Assembly: GCA_037178975.1 (NCBI GenBank)
Contig: JASJZH010000003.1
Location: 9,486,001-9,550,000, forward strand
Source: Oscheius tipulae
Taxonomy: Eukaryota; Nematoda; Chromadorea; Rhabditida; Rhabditidae
Reading direction: 5' to 3'
DNA: 64,000 nucleotides
The position numbers and the translations under genes are program-made. How positions within the stretch are numbered: the stretch's first letter is position 1; each line of letters starts with the position of its first letter. Below the pieces are notes generated by a model, which was not told the DNA's origin, ran no database searches, and saw nothing but the letters and a program-made list of their open reading frames with translations. Positions 1 through 11,685 of the stretch are shown in pieces.

Positions 1-270
1 TGTTGTCATGATCGGTCAAAATCTGCCGATTTTCCTCGCTCAGAAACGACACGTCCCCGTTGCTGTTGACCTCGAGTTCCTGAAAAGAAGATCCTCTTTC
101 TAAAAGTTTCTATTTCCACCAAAATCTGGCTACGCGTCACACGAAATTCAAGATGCGGGATCTACTAATTGACATTGTGTCCGCTGGCGTCAGACAGCCT
201 ACTGCTTGAAACATATACTACGAGATGAGAGGCAGGAAGACGGGGGAAGAGGGGCTATTTCTGGAGGAAA

Positions 271-323
<53 letters not shown>

Positions 324-3300
324 GACAGGAATCGTAAAGTTCGGGGAAAAGAACCATAGTTCAATCGGTCAACCCACGTTCCATCTCTGCTATCAGGCTG
401 CATTTGCATAGGGGCCCTACACACGAATTCTTTCCAGGGCAAAATATTTCCGGAGCACGGGGCCAGGACGTCATTGGTCACTAACCTTGAGAGCAGAGGC
501 GAGCATTTTTCTTCGATCCATCCCGATCAGAATCTTCATACGGGTATCCAGAAGTCGAAGACAGTGGGCGATGGACTCTTCGTTTATGTCTGCAAGAGGA
601 TTCGGGGTGTCTGTCACTGTCTCTCTCACCACAAGTCACGTCGACTCTCAGATCCCTCCTGGTAGTATCCGCTGTGATCATATCCCGAATGATAGTGATG
701 GTCGAAATGTTGTCTGACTTGAAGATTGCTGTTCCACGTCCAAAGAGTTAGTATATTGTAGTTCAGACAAAAGGATTTACGAGTAAGTCGCTTGAAGTTG
801 CGTCCCACCATTGATAGTACTTTCAAAATTGAAGGTGACAGTGTCACTGCCTCCACTTTTTGCGGGGACACCAATTAGTAACTGAACCATCCAAGCATGT
901 ACCTCGGCCATTGAGAAGGAGCCTGAAACATGTCTGTTGGAGAAAGTGACAGAGACAGACAACTCTTCCTCTCACCTGAAAAGGCTAAAGTATTGAAGGG
1001 TCTCGTCTTGTCAATTTCATGGATTCTCACATGAGCACTGAGTGGCTTCACCTCGAAGGTTCTTATCTGAAAAACAGTCTTCTTCTTCTTCACTCAAAAC
1101 GCCTCCACTTCTCTCTCTGTTTTACGGTAAGACCCGCCCCTCCGAGGGTCCGGTTGCATCGAAGCGCTCCCCATTTTGCATAGGCACTACAAGACATGCG
1201 GTCTCTCGTGCTCCTCCTCCTCACCCTCTTCTTGGCCGCTGTCGTCACTGCCGGTCCCTTTTTCATTTTCAAAACGCACCAGGAGCTGCCGGATCAGGTA
1301 AGGGGATAAGAGTGAATGGGTTCGCTATTAGTCTTTCACTTGTCTGGTCCTTGAAATCGAACCTGAGACTGTCGGGCTGTGGGCCGCGCCTTAGCCCACT
1401 AGACCACCGGAGGAAAATTTTAGCAAATGAACTGTAGAAGAGCTAGAGCTCTACTGAGGGGACCCTACGGAATAGAGCTCTTCTGAGCCAACACATGGAA
1501 AGTTTCCAGCAGCAATTTTCGCAGACAAAAGAGTATTCCTGGTTTTACAATGTACAGCAATGTGTGTCAAAAGAAAAAACATCAAGAATCTGAAAAAATG
1601 AGGTCCAAAAGAGTTTTACAAGCGGCGTGCTTAACTACTGTAGTACGAGACTGTAGGGATTACTGTAAACTAGTGTAGTATAAGACTGTAGAATTAGACG
1701 ACCAATCTACCATGCCTTATATCGAAAAATGGTACAAGCTGAACCCTCTGTAACCGAATAAGTATCAAAGTACTACCAGCGCATGACTGATACCGTTATG
1801 TTGTCCCTGTATTGGTCTCTCGGTCCCCCTCTTACGTCAAAAGGTCCCCCCAACCTGCAGATACTCTTCTTTAAATCCAGGGACCACAATACTTGCCTCC
1901 TTCTCTCTAGCGCTCCCACCTCTCAAGGATCGTGACGTCCAACGTCCTTCTATCAAAGACTAAATCTTTAGTTTTCCCTCCCAAGTACCGTCATAGGATC
2001 CCCTCCGGAAACGGTTTGTGAGCACTGCGTAGGAAAGTCTCCCTTATCGTGGCTCATAAATTGTCAGAGACTCACGGTGTTTGTCGAAAAACACATTTGA
2101 CTACGTTTCCCTGTCTCTCTCTATCTCTGGAACTCATCTGTGGGGAGACCGGAAAAACAATCACCGAATTTGACTGGGTTTTTTTCAATGATTAGGGATC
2201 AAACCCTATGTTCCGAGCCTCATGAAGCAAAAGAAAAATAGGTTTTGGATCAGAGAATCGAACCTGGGCGCTTCTGACAGTGTGCGCGCTAGAAAAAATA
2301 AGGTCTTAATACCGAAAAGTGATCAAGAATCACGGTATTTCAAGTTTTCAGTGGCTTCAACCGGCGAAACGTGCTCTGGACAAATGTGGCTGTAATATGG
2401 GCTGGTAAGACTCCCCTCCCAATTTTTAACAATACTACTTTTCAGTTTCTACTCGTCCGCGAGAGAATGCATGAGCTGCTGCTCGCTAGCCCTCTGACCC
2501 ATCTCCCTTCCACTACAGATTTACCGGTCCACTCCAGAGTAAATTGTTCCCTGTGTTCCTCTAGAGTAAATTGGAACCTACTACTCCGGCTTTGGGATGG
2601 ATATTCGGACAGACGTAGACGTGAATCGGACCGGAATGGCCTTCAGATATACGAGCCCGGAGTTCCAGACGGGAGGTCTTGGCCTGGCAGCGGTAGGAAG
2701 CCAAGAGCGTCCAGGGGCTCTGAAGCAGAGAGTATAGAGAGAGTATGGGTCGAGAGTTACGTGTTCACTTTGGGGGATGGTCGAGACGACGGAGTAGTTC
2801 TTCTCGACTTCGACCAGCTTGACCGGAAGACTGCTCTGAAAGAGGAGAGTTCTGATTGTGTGAGAGAGAGAGAGAGAGACAGAGGCAAATTTTTCATGTT
2901 TTTTCACCTATACTTCGTGAAATGTGAAAAAGGTAGCAAAAGACTCGAATAATAATAAGCAGAGCCCTCATACCCCCTAAAATAAAAATGAAAACTTTTT
3001 TTGCCGACGGGATCCGAACCAGGAACCCTCGGCTGCGTGCGCTTCCCAAGCAATGGTGATAATCACTAGGCCACTGAAACATAGCGCTTTATCAAAGCGC
3101 GCTTTGGGAGCCGCACCGAAATTCTAAACCGTCCTGAGGGCGCTACGCCCTGGAAAATTATCTTATCATCTTTTCCATCGAAAGAGCTTCAAAACGAAGA
3201 CCGAGTATACCTAGGAGCATAATCAGAAACTTGCAGTCACCATGTCCCCCCATTAACCGTCTTACAAATCTCCTACTCTCTACAGCATTCGGGCAGTTGG

Positions 3301-6300
3301 GTAGAAAAGAGAGAGACAGAGACCTCACCTTGACAATGATGTAGTCTATTGGTAGAACGAGTTCAATGGTCAAAGTATATGCTCCAAACTCTGGATTGAA
3401 GTCGAAAGACTCGTGAACCTGGAGAGAGTATGAGACATTTCAAAGACCTGGAAATACCTACCTGGAAATGAGGAATATAGGCAGCAGTGGAGCCATCCCG
3501 AAGTGTCATCTCGGTGTACCTTTGTCTCTCCTCATTGACTTTCGTTTCCAGTTCTTCGATCTCTGATCTGAGAGCAGACAGTGGCAGTGAGAGTGGTCTT
3601 ACCTCAGTTGCTGAACCTTGACATTGACATTCGAGGCCGTCACTGTTCCAGGAGCCATGATGGCTGCCTTACAAAGGGAAAAGACCCATCCGGTGAAGGT
3701 ACAGACGACAATCTCGTCATGTTCCTTGTGACTGACTCGGCCACAGGAGATGCTAGTGATTGACTCATCGGCATTCTGAAACCTGTCTCTTTGTTTCTTT
3801 ATCTCCTTGTCTCTCTATCTCTTTGCGTCTTTCTACCTTTGTTATGTTTCTCTGTCTCTATTTGCGTCTCTCAGTCCCTGTTCCTCTATTCCCCACAATC
3901 CCCAGTTTTCAGGATAACTTACAAAAACACCGGCCAGAGTAGCCGTGTCATCCTCAGCGATAGTGTAAATTTCAATCATGCCGTCCTCTTTTCCAATGAT
4001 CAAGTCCTGTTTCTGCTTGTCCATGAAGGGGTAGTAGGTCATGGTCGTGACAGCTGAACTCCTGTCAGTGTTCAACCAGCTTGACCTACCACTAATGGTA
4101 CTGGTATTCAGTTCCCAGATAATACCTCTGCCTTGGTCTTTTGCCTCGGAACTGGCAATGTTGACTAATCCGATCCGGCCAGTCTTGGTTCCGTACATAA
4201 CAAACTGCCTAGTTGGACCGCCATCTCCCATATGGAGGACAAGAGTACAGGGCACGTCGCGGAGATCGATCTAGTTGATTGAAATCAATGTATTGTCTCT
4301 GTATTCTTGACTACCGTGCTCTTTACCCCTAACTACTGTCCCCAAACTGTGTCTGAACTCTCGACAATCGTCTCTGTACTCTCGGCTACCGTAATGTGTG
4401 TACTTCCTTGACTTTTACCATATCGTTTCTGCTGACTACTTTTCACATGTATTTACTAAGAATCTAGTGCCATTTAAAAGCCGAAAAAGTAGGAAAATAC
4501 TAGCAACAATCACCAGGGCCTTCAAACCCCCTCTAAAACAGAAAATTAAACTTTTTTGTTCCACGGGACCCGAACCAGGAACCATCGGCTGCGTGCGCTT
4601 CCCAAGCAACGATGATAGCCACTAAGCTATCGGAAATGAGACCGAAGCCAAGAACCTTTTTCAGCAACGGGCAAAGTTGTTATCCTACCTTTGGGGTAAT
4701 CAGTACTCTACAGTCGATGTGATATTGACTAATGTCTCTGTATTGTCGATTATCGTCTCTGTACTCTCGACTACCATGCAATTAGATAAGAACCTACAGC
4801 ATAAACCATGTTAGACTTCTCCGCGACCTTAATCGTAGCATCTGTACAGGCCAGAACCGCCGTGAAAGGTCGACTCGCCCAGGCTCCTCCTTCTTGCAGA
4901 CAGACCACGTCCATTATCTCGTCACTACTGAGGAAAAACTAGAAATTATAGGTTTCTGATTCATTCTCTCGTCCCACATCAGTATCCTGGCAGTCATGGT
5001 AATGATTGTAGCTCTTTCTACCAGTCACCACCAGCTCCACCCCCCAAATGAACCTGTAACTTCTGGGTTTTCATAACAGATTTTCCTACATTCTTCTGGC
5101 CGGCTCGGCCATATTCGTCTCAAAGGTGAAGAAGTTCTTGCCCTTCTTGTTGATTCCTCTCACAGTGTTGTCAGCCACGACGAAGACCTTATCGTGGAGA
5201 GTCCCAACAGCTCCACCGAGGCAGACAGCGGTGACCGGGGGACCGGGTGGAGTCTTGAAGACAATCTAAAGGGTTTTTTAAGTGCTCTGACTCTGCCATT
5301 GGTCTAGGTCAAATGAGGTCAGACGATCTATAATAGCGAAACCAAGTCAGAAGCCCTCTTCCCGTGACTATAAGTTCAAGCCTGATAAATTTTTTCAAAA
5401 ATCTAAACTATTAAGTGTGACCGCCCCATGGTAGCAGCAATTTTGACTTTATCTCCCTAACCTCAAAACATAATCCGTAAAGCCCTGTCAAGCGAACACC
5501 TGTGGCTACAGAGTCAGCATAGAGACGTTCTTCCAAACGCGGTAGCTCGACTGAGAGATAGTACTAAGGGTGAAAGTGGGAGACGGTGCTCCATGGGATG
5601 AAAAGATATTGGAGTGTGAGATACGATAAGAGTTTGACACGCTGACAGGAACGACGATGTTTGAAGAAGGATGACTCAGCTTCCAGACAACCTGGATCTG
5701 GCTTGGAGGAGAAAGTTGGGGTGGGCGAGAAGAGTGGCTGTGATGGCACGAGGCAAGTGATGGTCGAGATCTACAATGGAATAGATTCCTCTAAACCAGC
5801 AGCGCTTCATGGGAAGGCCTTATATGAAATGGAAAGACGACCTGAGGAAAGCGTCCGAGAGGATTGGAGCACCGGCGACATGGACGCGTGAGGCAAGACG
5901 GCGAAGAGTAAGTTAGAGTCAGCGGCAAGAGATCCAACATAGGAACCAATTTGATACCATCAAATAGAAATGTTAAAACTGACATGCTGAACAGTGGACA
6001 AGTGGACAGAAATTGGTGGGAGACTGGCAGGATTTAGAAGAGACGAACTCACACGACTAGCAGGGAAGCTATTGACAGGACAGGAAAGGAATTAGCTGAA
6101 AGATTTGCTGAAGACAGGTACGAGACTGAAGACATAGTAGGCAGCTGGTTTTTACTATAGACCTACCTGTGTATCGTTGTTCTTTCTCTGAATGCAGATA
6201 ATACTGCCGTTCTCTCCTCCTATCACAATCTAGAGCGCTTTTTTCCTTTCTCCAGCTCATAATCTCACCTTGTCCAAGTTACCCTTCCCTTTTAGCTTCT

Positions 6301-6394
6301 CCTCAGTTGGAACAACTTTCATACATCCTCTGGAAGTCGTGCCAACTTGAGCGAAATCGGTCCTATAGAGATGAATATCAGGGGCGACGACCAT
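1..6394 (-). CDS. BBS7: Bardet-Biedl syndrome 7 protein (BBSome subunit), C-terminus cut by window edge
   Basis: BBS7 is a BBSome subunit with an N-terminal beta-propeller that moves membrane cargo into cilia. I traced about 16 exons on the minus strand that align in order with my memory of human BBS7: 6394-6269, 6229-6167, 5265-5090, 5053-4978, about 4938-4800, about 4273-3923, 3775-3603, 3567-3462, 3418-3329, 2855-2761, 2719-2582, 1066-976, 922-781, 728-630, 589-486 and 79 to the edge. Diagnostic stretches are YNHYHDCQD, LIIGKEDGMIEIY, KTSRLELRARISEGH and FSMAEVHAWM. Most introns are 39-50 bp, but three large ones carry SINEs, a LINE relic and a nested plus-strand gene. The 781/728 junction and the exon end near 4800 cannot be joined cleanly in frame. 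The start is the ATG before VVAPDIHLYRTDFAQVG. The family is known to be restricted to ciliated cells, which in nematodes are sensory neurons. Confidence 0.93.
273..320. repeat. (GA)n microsatellite
   Basis: About 24 uninterrupted GA dinucleotides lie in the last BBS7 intron. Read on the BBS7 (minus) strand this is a CT tract. Confidence 0.95.
1196..2497 (+). CDS. Small secreted cysteine-rich peptide precursor nested in a BBS7 intron
   Basis: Three exons (1196-1297, 2352-2404, 2446-2497) join without phase error into a 68-residue protein. Exon 1 starts at ATG and encodes MRSLVLLLLTLFLAAVVTA, a textbook signal peptide. Exons 2 and 3 end in a 27-residue domain that follows a dibasic site (AKR) and has six cysteines spaced C-x-C-x3-C-x7-C-x2-C-C; the third cysteine codon spans the last intron. 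Donors are GTAAGG and GTAAGA and acceptors are TTTTCAG and TTTTCAG. The gene lies wholly inside the 1.5-kb BBS7 intron (1067-2581) on the opposite strand. I do not recognise the family. The design (signal peptide, KR cleavage, disulfide-rich C-terminal peptide, no amidation glycine) fits a peptide hormone or neuropeptide, or a small defence peptide. This is inference from architecture only. Confidence 0.72.
1338..1424 (-). repeat. tRNA-derived SINE-like element
   Basis: On the minus strand an A-box-like GGTCTAGTGGGCTAAGGCG is followed by a B-box GGTTCGATTTC at tRNA spacing. No clean acceptor stem closes it, so it is a SINE head or decayed tRNA. It sits in the intron of the nested peptide gene. 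Confidence 0.55.
2945..3085 (-). repeat. tRNA-derived SINE, family 1, copy A
   Basis: On the minus strand the element begins with a tRNA-like head (A box around TGGCCTAGTGATTATC, B box GGTTCGGATCC) followed by a T/A-rich stretch and a tail containing GGGCTCTGC. The same head-plus-tail order recurs at 4485-4635 and 13345-13490, with near-identical cores (CGCACGCAGCCGA and variants). It lies in a BBS7 intron. Confidence 0.7.
4485..4635 (-). repeat. tRNA-derived SINE, family 1, copy B
   Basis: Second copy of the family described at 2945-3085, same orientation and also in a BBS7 intron. The head retains CGCACGCAGCCGATGG and the B box GGTTCGGGTCC. Confidence 0.7.
4636..4800. repeat. GTCTCTGTACTCTCGACTACC-type simple repeats in BBS7 intron
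   Basis: The intron flanking the SINE at 4485-4635 holds several near copies of GTCTCTGTACTCTCGACTACC on both sides (around 4370 and 4760). They look like the same degenerate family as the GTAGTCAAGAGT strings in the pdf-1 intron. Confidence 0.5.
5560..5905 (+). pseudogene. Decayed non-LTR retrotransposon (LINE) reverse-transcriptase C-terminal fragment
   Basis: Read on the plus strand, the frame through 5690-5905 gives the family-typical end of LINE reverse transcriptase: WRRKLGWARRVA, then GRPYMKWKDDLRK and ATWTREARRRR. It is interrupted by in-frame stops (near 5758 and 5781) and preceded by further stop-broken similarity back to about 5560. The fragment lies antisense inside BBS7 intron 2 (5266-6166). 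It is a dead insertion, not a gene. Confidence 0.7.
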
Positions 6395-6561
6395 TTGGAT
6401 GGCAGGAGGGCGAGGTAAAGCGGATTGTTGTTCTCGTTGTCATGGAGACAGCGACCTGGGGGGAGGAAGAGGAGGAGGAGGGAAGGGATTTGAAAAAGCT
6501 TTTTGCTCTAAGAATTGACAAAAACTATTCATTGTAAGTGAAGATATACAGAGCAGATTTA

Positions 6562-7337
6562 TTAGAGCTTCTTCAGCTGCTTCCTGATCAACATGAGGCG
6601 TTGTTTGTGGGCATCCGTCGGCTGATTTCTATCCAACTTCGGGTAGGGAGTCGGAGGCTGGCCGAAGACCTGAACATTGACTCGGGGGACCTAAAACAAG
6701 TTGCATAAAACCCGAAACATGACGAAAACTAACGGAAGGCATGTTGTAAGCCATGTTGAGGACCATTTCCACGTCTCTGACCTCGATTTTCTTCTTCGGC
6801 AGCTGCTGTTGAGCTGTTCGGTAGCTGGCCAGGTCGCAGACTTTGCTTATCACCTGGAAATCATGCTCAATTCATACAAAAAATAAACAAAGCTCACGTC
6901 AGAAACGAAATCGTCGCAGTATTCCATGAGCGTCTCCTTCACATTGTCCTCCAAAACAGTGTTTGGTTCTATCTGCTTTACCAGATCGTCCAGGCGGACC
7001 TACAAACAGTAAATTTTTAATGAAAACGGCCAACCTTGTCAATGATTCCTCCCGTAGTCTGTGGAAGATGCATAATTTGGGGAGGAGTGGGAGCATGGTT
7101 CGGAATTCGCTGCTGAATCATATGAGGAGGGGGGTAGCCCATCGGAATTCGCTGCTGCATCATTTGGTGAGTTCCTGGGGGTATGGGACGCTGGATAACG
7201 ACCTAAAAACGGATTATAGTGAGGTAAAAAAATAATATATTTACCTGGTGCGGTGGACGTGGAGGTCCAGCGTAGTTGGCATAGCCGTGGAAGATGGGGG
7301 CCTGCCCCGGGTTGGGAGAATTCGGGTGATGAAACAT
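6562..7337 (-). CDS. taf-12: TFIID subunit TAF12, histone-fold protein
   Basis: TAF12 pairs with TAF4 through a histone fold in TFIID, the general RNA polymerase II initiation complex. Five exons (7337-7245, 7202-7035, 6999-6898, 6853-6734, 6690-6562) encode an N-terminal proline/glutamine/methionine-rich segment and then the histone fold: VRLDDLVKQIEPNTVL, EYCDDFVSDVISKVCDLASYR, KKKIEVRDVEMVLN, ending in the family's TDAHKQRLMLIRKQLKK. The stop codon overlaps an AATAAA poly(A) signal. A splice acceptor TTCCTTCAG sits 8 bases before the ATG, consistent with trans-splicing. The gene is divergent from elongation factor 1-alpha with about 440 bp between start codons, so the two probably share a promoter region. 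Confidence 0.93.
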
Positions 7338-7613
7338 TTCGGAACTGAAGGAAATGCTGTCAGTGAATAAAGAAAATCGAGAAAAAACAGCAAATATTGT
7401 ATGTTTTACGAAAACTTCTGCAGTATTAAGATGCATTTCGTATGAACTGATGCTTGGGGGTTTAGTCAACTGCCAATGTTTTTGTCACAAAAATAGTTAT
7501 TTTTGTAGGTAAAGCAGCTGTCGAGTACTTGATTTATAAAAAGATTTTCAATTGACCGTAAAAAACGGCGTTTGAATCGGCGCGCGTTCCTGATTTTCAG
7601 GGAGCTACCATAA

Positions 7614-9392
<1,779 letters not shown>

Positions 9393-11309
9393 TCGAAAAT
9401 GCCTTTCTATGTTTTTCATTTTCTAAGTAAACGTTGATTAGTTGCCACTTTGTATTCTTTCTAATCGAGGGCAAAATGGACATATGACGATCTTCTCGGC
9501 AAGCTTCTTGAGTTGTGTTCTCCTAGTTCTCCCGCCACAGACTGTCTCATCTCTTAGCAGCTTTAGTCGCCGCCTATAGCCGGTTGTCGATCCCATCGAA
9601 TCTCCCAGCTGCTTTTCATGGTGACCGTGACCTTGAGAGAGTATTCACTCTCCTCTTCCTGAGGCCGGTCGCCACTTTCTCTTCTGCCATCGGCGCCCCT
9701 CCCTCATCCAGCTGCAAGCTCATTTCGGCACTCGTTTCGTGTGTGCTTAGAGACCGTGTCTTGGGCCGAGTAGAGAACCAGTCTCATTCCTTCTTTTTGG
9801 TAGGGTTTTCAGAGGCTCTTCTTGTAGCGCTTCTTTCTGTTGTGAAACTCTCTCCTACTGTCCATGCACCTTATTTTTGTCATATAAACAGCAAGTTTCT
9901 GTAGTTGCACGATCCAAAGGCCTTCCAACAAGTTTTGTTTTTAAGAGCGAGCTCAAACTTTTGAGGAATTTTCTGCTTAGTCTTCTCCCGTTTATACGGA
10001 TTTTCTTATTGCTTTGAATTTTTTTCTTGCAAGGGACTGATGCCAGCAGCGGTCGCCTGCTGATAAAGCAAAAATGTTGGCAAAAACGATGCGAGACAAT
10101 GCAGGAATTGCAAATTTCGGGCATTTTTGAACTCGTTCAAAAGGAGCGCATTTTTTGCCCGCGGCCATTTGAGTTATGCAACATTTTTTATGAACAGACT
10201 ATAGATATTAATTCATCTATTTTGCAAAAACTTACATTCACATCCTTTTTTTATGCTACGTGATTCTACTTGTTACCGCTGCGTTTTGGCCTTCTTGGCC
10301 TGGTCACGCTCCTCAAAAAGTGGCTCCCAGAACGGTAGAGGAGATGCTCGTAGCTGGAGGCATGTCCTAAGGCCATCTCATTCTGATGCTCGTAGGAAAG
10401 GCACTGTCTCTCGTTGAAGGAGGCTCCGAGTCGAACCACGGTCGTCCTCTTTGATATGGAATTCAGAGAGACGGCCACCGATTTGGATGGACGTTCACTG
10501 GGCCTTTTAAGGGGGCAGGAAGTATCGAAGCGTATTCTTATCAATGTCCGAATCCATCTGGCGGAATTGACTCTTCGAAGAGTAACTTAAACTGTCAATG
10601 CCCATATCAACTCGACTTTTACTCTTACTCCACTTTTCTAGTATTTGGCAACTGTTTGACAGTGACCAGAGATAGTAAAATTTCCCTCATACACTCCTGC
10701 TACCCAAACACAAACAGCCGAGAAAGAATCGAAAAGATGTGTTTGGTCAGCATGAGAAAGCTGCTGTAACGTTTCTTTGTCTCTCCCTCTCTCTGTTCCT
10801 CTCAGCCAACCCGTGTAACTTTTTCACAGGAACGATTACTCGCGTAACAAGACTGTAAAACAGCTGATGTGAGAGAGAGTGCATCACCAAGCTTCTGGTT
10901 CCGTCTGCCATGCGCCACCAAGTCCCGAGACACTGAATCCCGTTCCTCTCTCGCGCTCCCATAGCCTTTTTGAAACCCCCACGACCCGTTGCGCAATCCG
11001 AAAAGCCGAAATGGCGATTGCGCCAAAACCCGATCGCTCTATCTCTCACTCTCAAATGTTTCATGTTTGTTTCTTCTTTGGGAAGGAAAGGTAAACATTG
11101 GGAGAGAGAGATGGGCATAGCTGATCCGAGGCGGAGTGTTTTGGAAAGAGGAAAAAGTGAGATGCCAAAGATGGGATGTCTTAATAAGAAGAGAGGGGCA
11201 AAACAGTCACATGTCTCCTGTCTCTCTATTCCTCGGTCTTCCTGTCTCTCTGTCTCACTGTCATTCTGTCACTCTCTCTCTCTCTAGAGCCCATTAATGT
11301 TTGTTAACA
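9393..11309. other. Gene-poor interval with unassigned minus-strand coding-like exons
   Basis: I recognise no known gene here. On the minus strand 10266-10650 holds coding-like sequence: an exon after acceptor ATACTAG (about 10640) reading KWSKSKSRVDMGIDSLSYSSK, and an open stretch reading RPSERPSKSVAVSLNS...SGHFLRSVTRPRRPKRS style sequence ending at a GCG|GTAACA donor near 10273. The two join in phase through a 68-bp intron. A further minus ORF (9700-9600) begins MSLQLDEGGAPMAEEK. CT-rich degenerate repeats lie at 11215-11290. Confidence 0.3.
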
Positions 11310-11558
11310 TTATTTTGACTTGAACAGCAGATTATGCCGCCCTTCCATTCCCGAGAATCTCTTGTTCTTAATCCGAGGATCCACACTGTGAACAGCCTGT
11401 TCTTTTGGGAGAGAGTACATGCCAAAGCCTAGTTCCTTCGTCCCATGGCAGATCCCGATTACAGCAGTTGCCACCCCAATAACACAGACCCATGTGCTGA
11501 AGAATCGGGCCGGTTTCAGACGGGCAAGGTCGTCTCCAACACACAAGCCTCTCCTCAT
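11310..11558 (-). CDS. Small single-pass membrane protein, unknown
   Basis: An open frame of 82 residues starts at ATG 11558 (an in-frame ATG lies further upstream at 11597). It contains one clear hydrophobic segment (STWVCVIGVATAVIGIC) and a charged, basic C-terminal tail (DPRIKNKRFSGMEGR, ending FKSK). No homolog comes to mind; size and layout resemble small mitochondrial inner-membrane proteins, but this is a guess. It is divergent from the astacin gene, with about 130 bp between start codons. The frame could also be the last exon of a larger gene. Confidence 0.45.
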   Translation of the reverse strand: MRRGLCVGDDLARLKPARFFSTWVCVIGVATAVIGICHGTKELGFGMYSLPKEQAVHSVDPRIKNKRFSGMEGRHNLLFKSK

Positions 11559-11685
11559 AGGCGATTCATTTGTTTGTCTGTTTTCTCGGCCGGTCAAGGG
11601 TCCTCCAGGGTCTATTCACAGTGCCCTCTCGACTCGAAACTGAAACGAATCCTGAACAACCGACCCTTATTTTCAGAGTGCATGC

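Noticed and set aside
5661-5891. 76-codon plus ORF in BBS7 intron 2 as a host gene
   Set aside because: It is an out-of-frame reading of a decayed LINE reverse transcriptase fragment.
9584-9904. 106-codon plus-strand frame after EF1A
   Set aside because: No motif and poor codon bias next to a highly biased gene; the minus strand looks at least as coding-like here.
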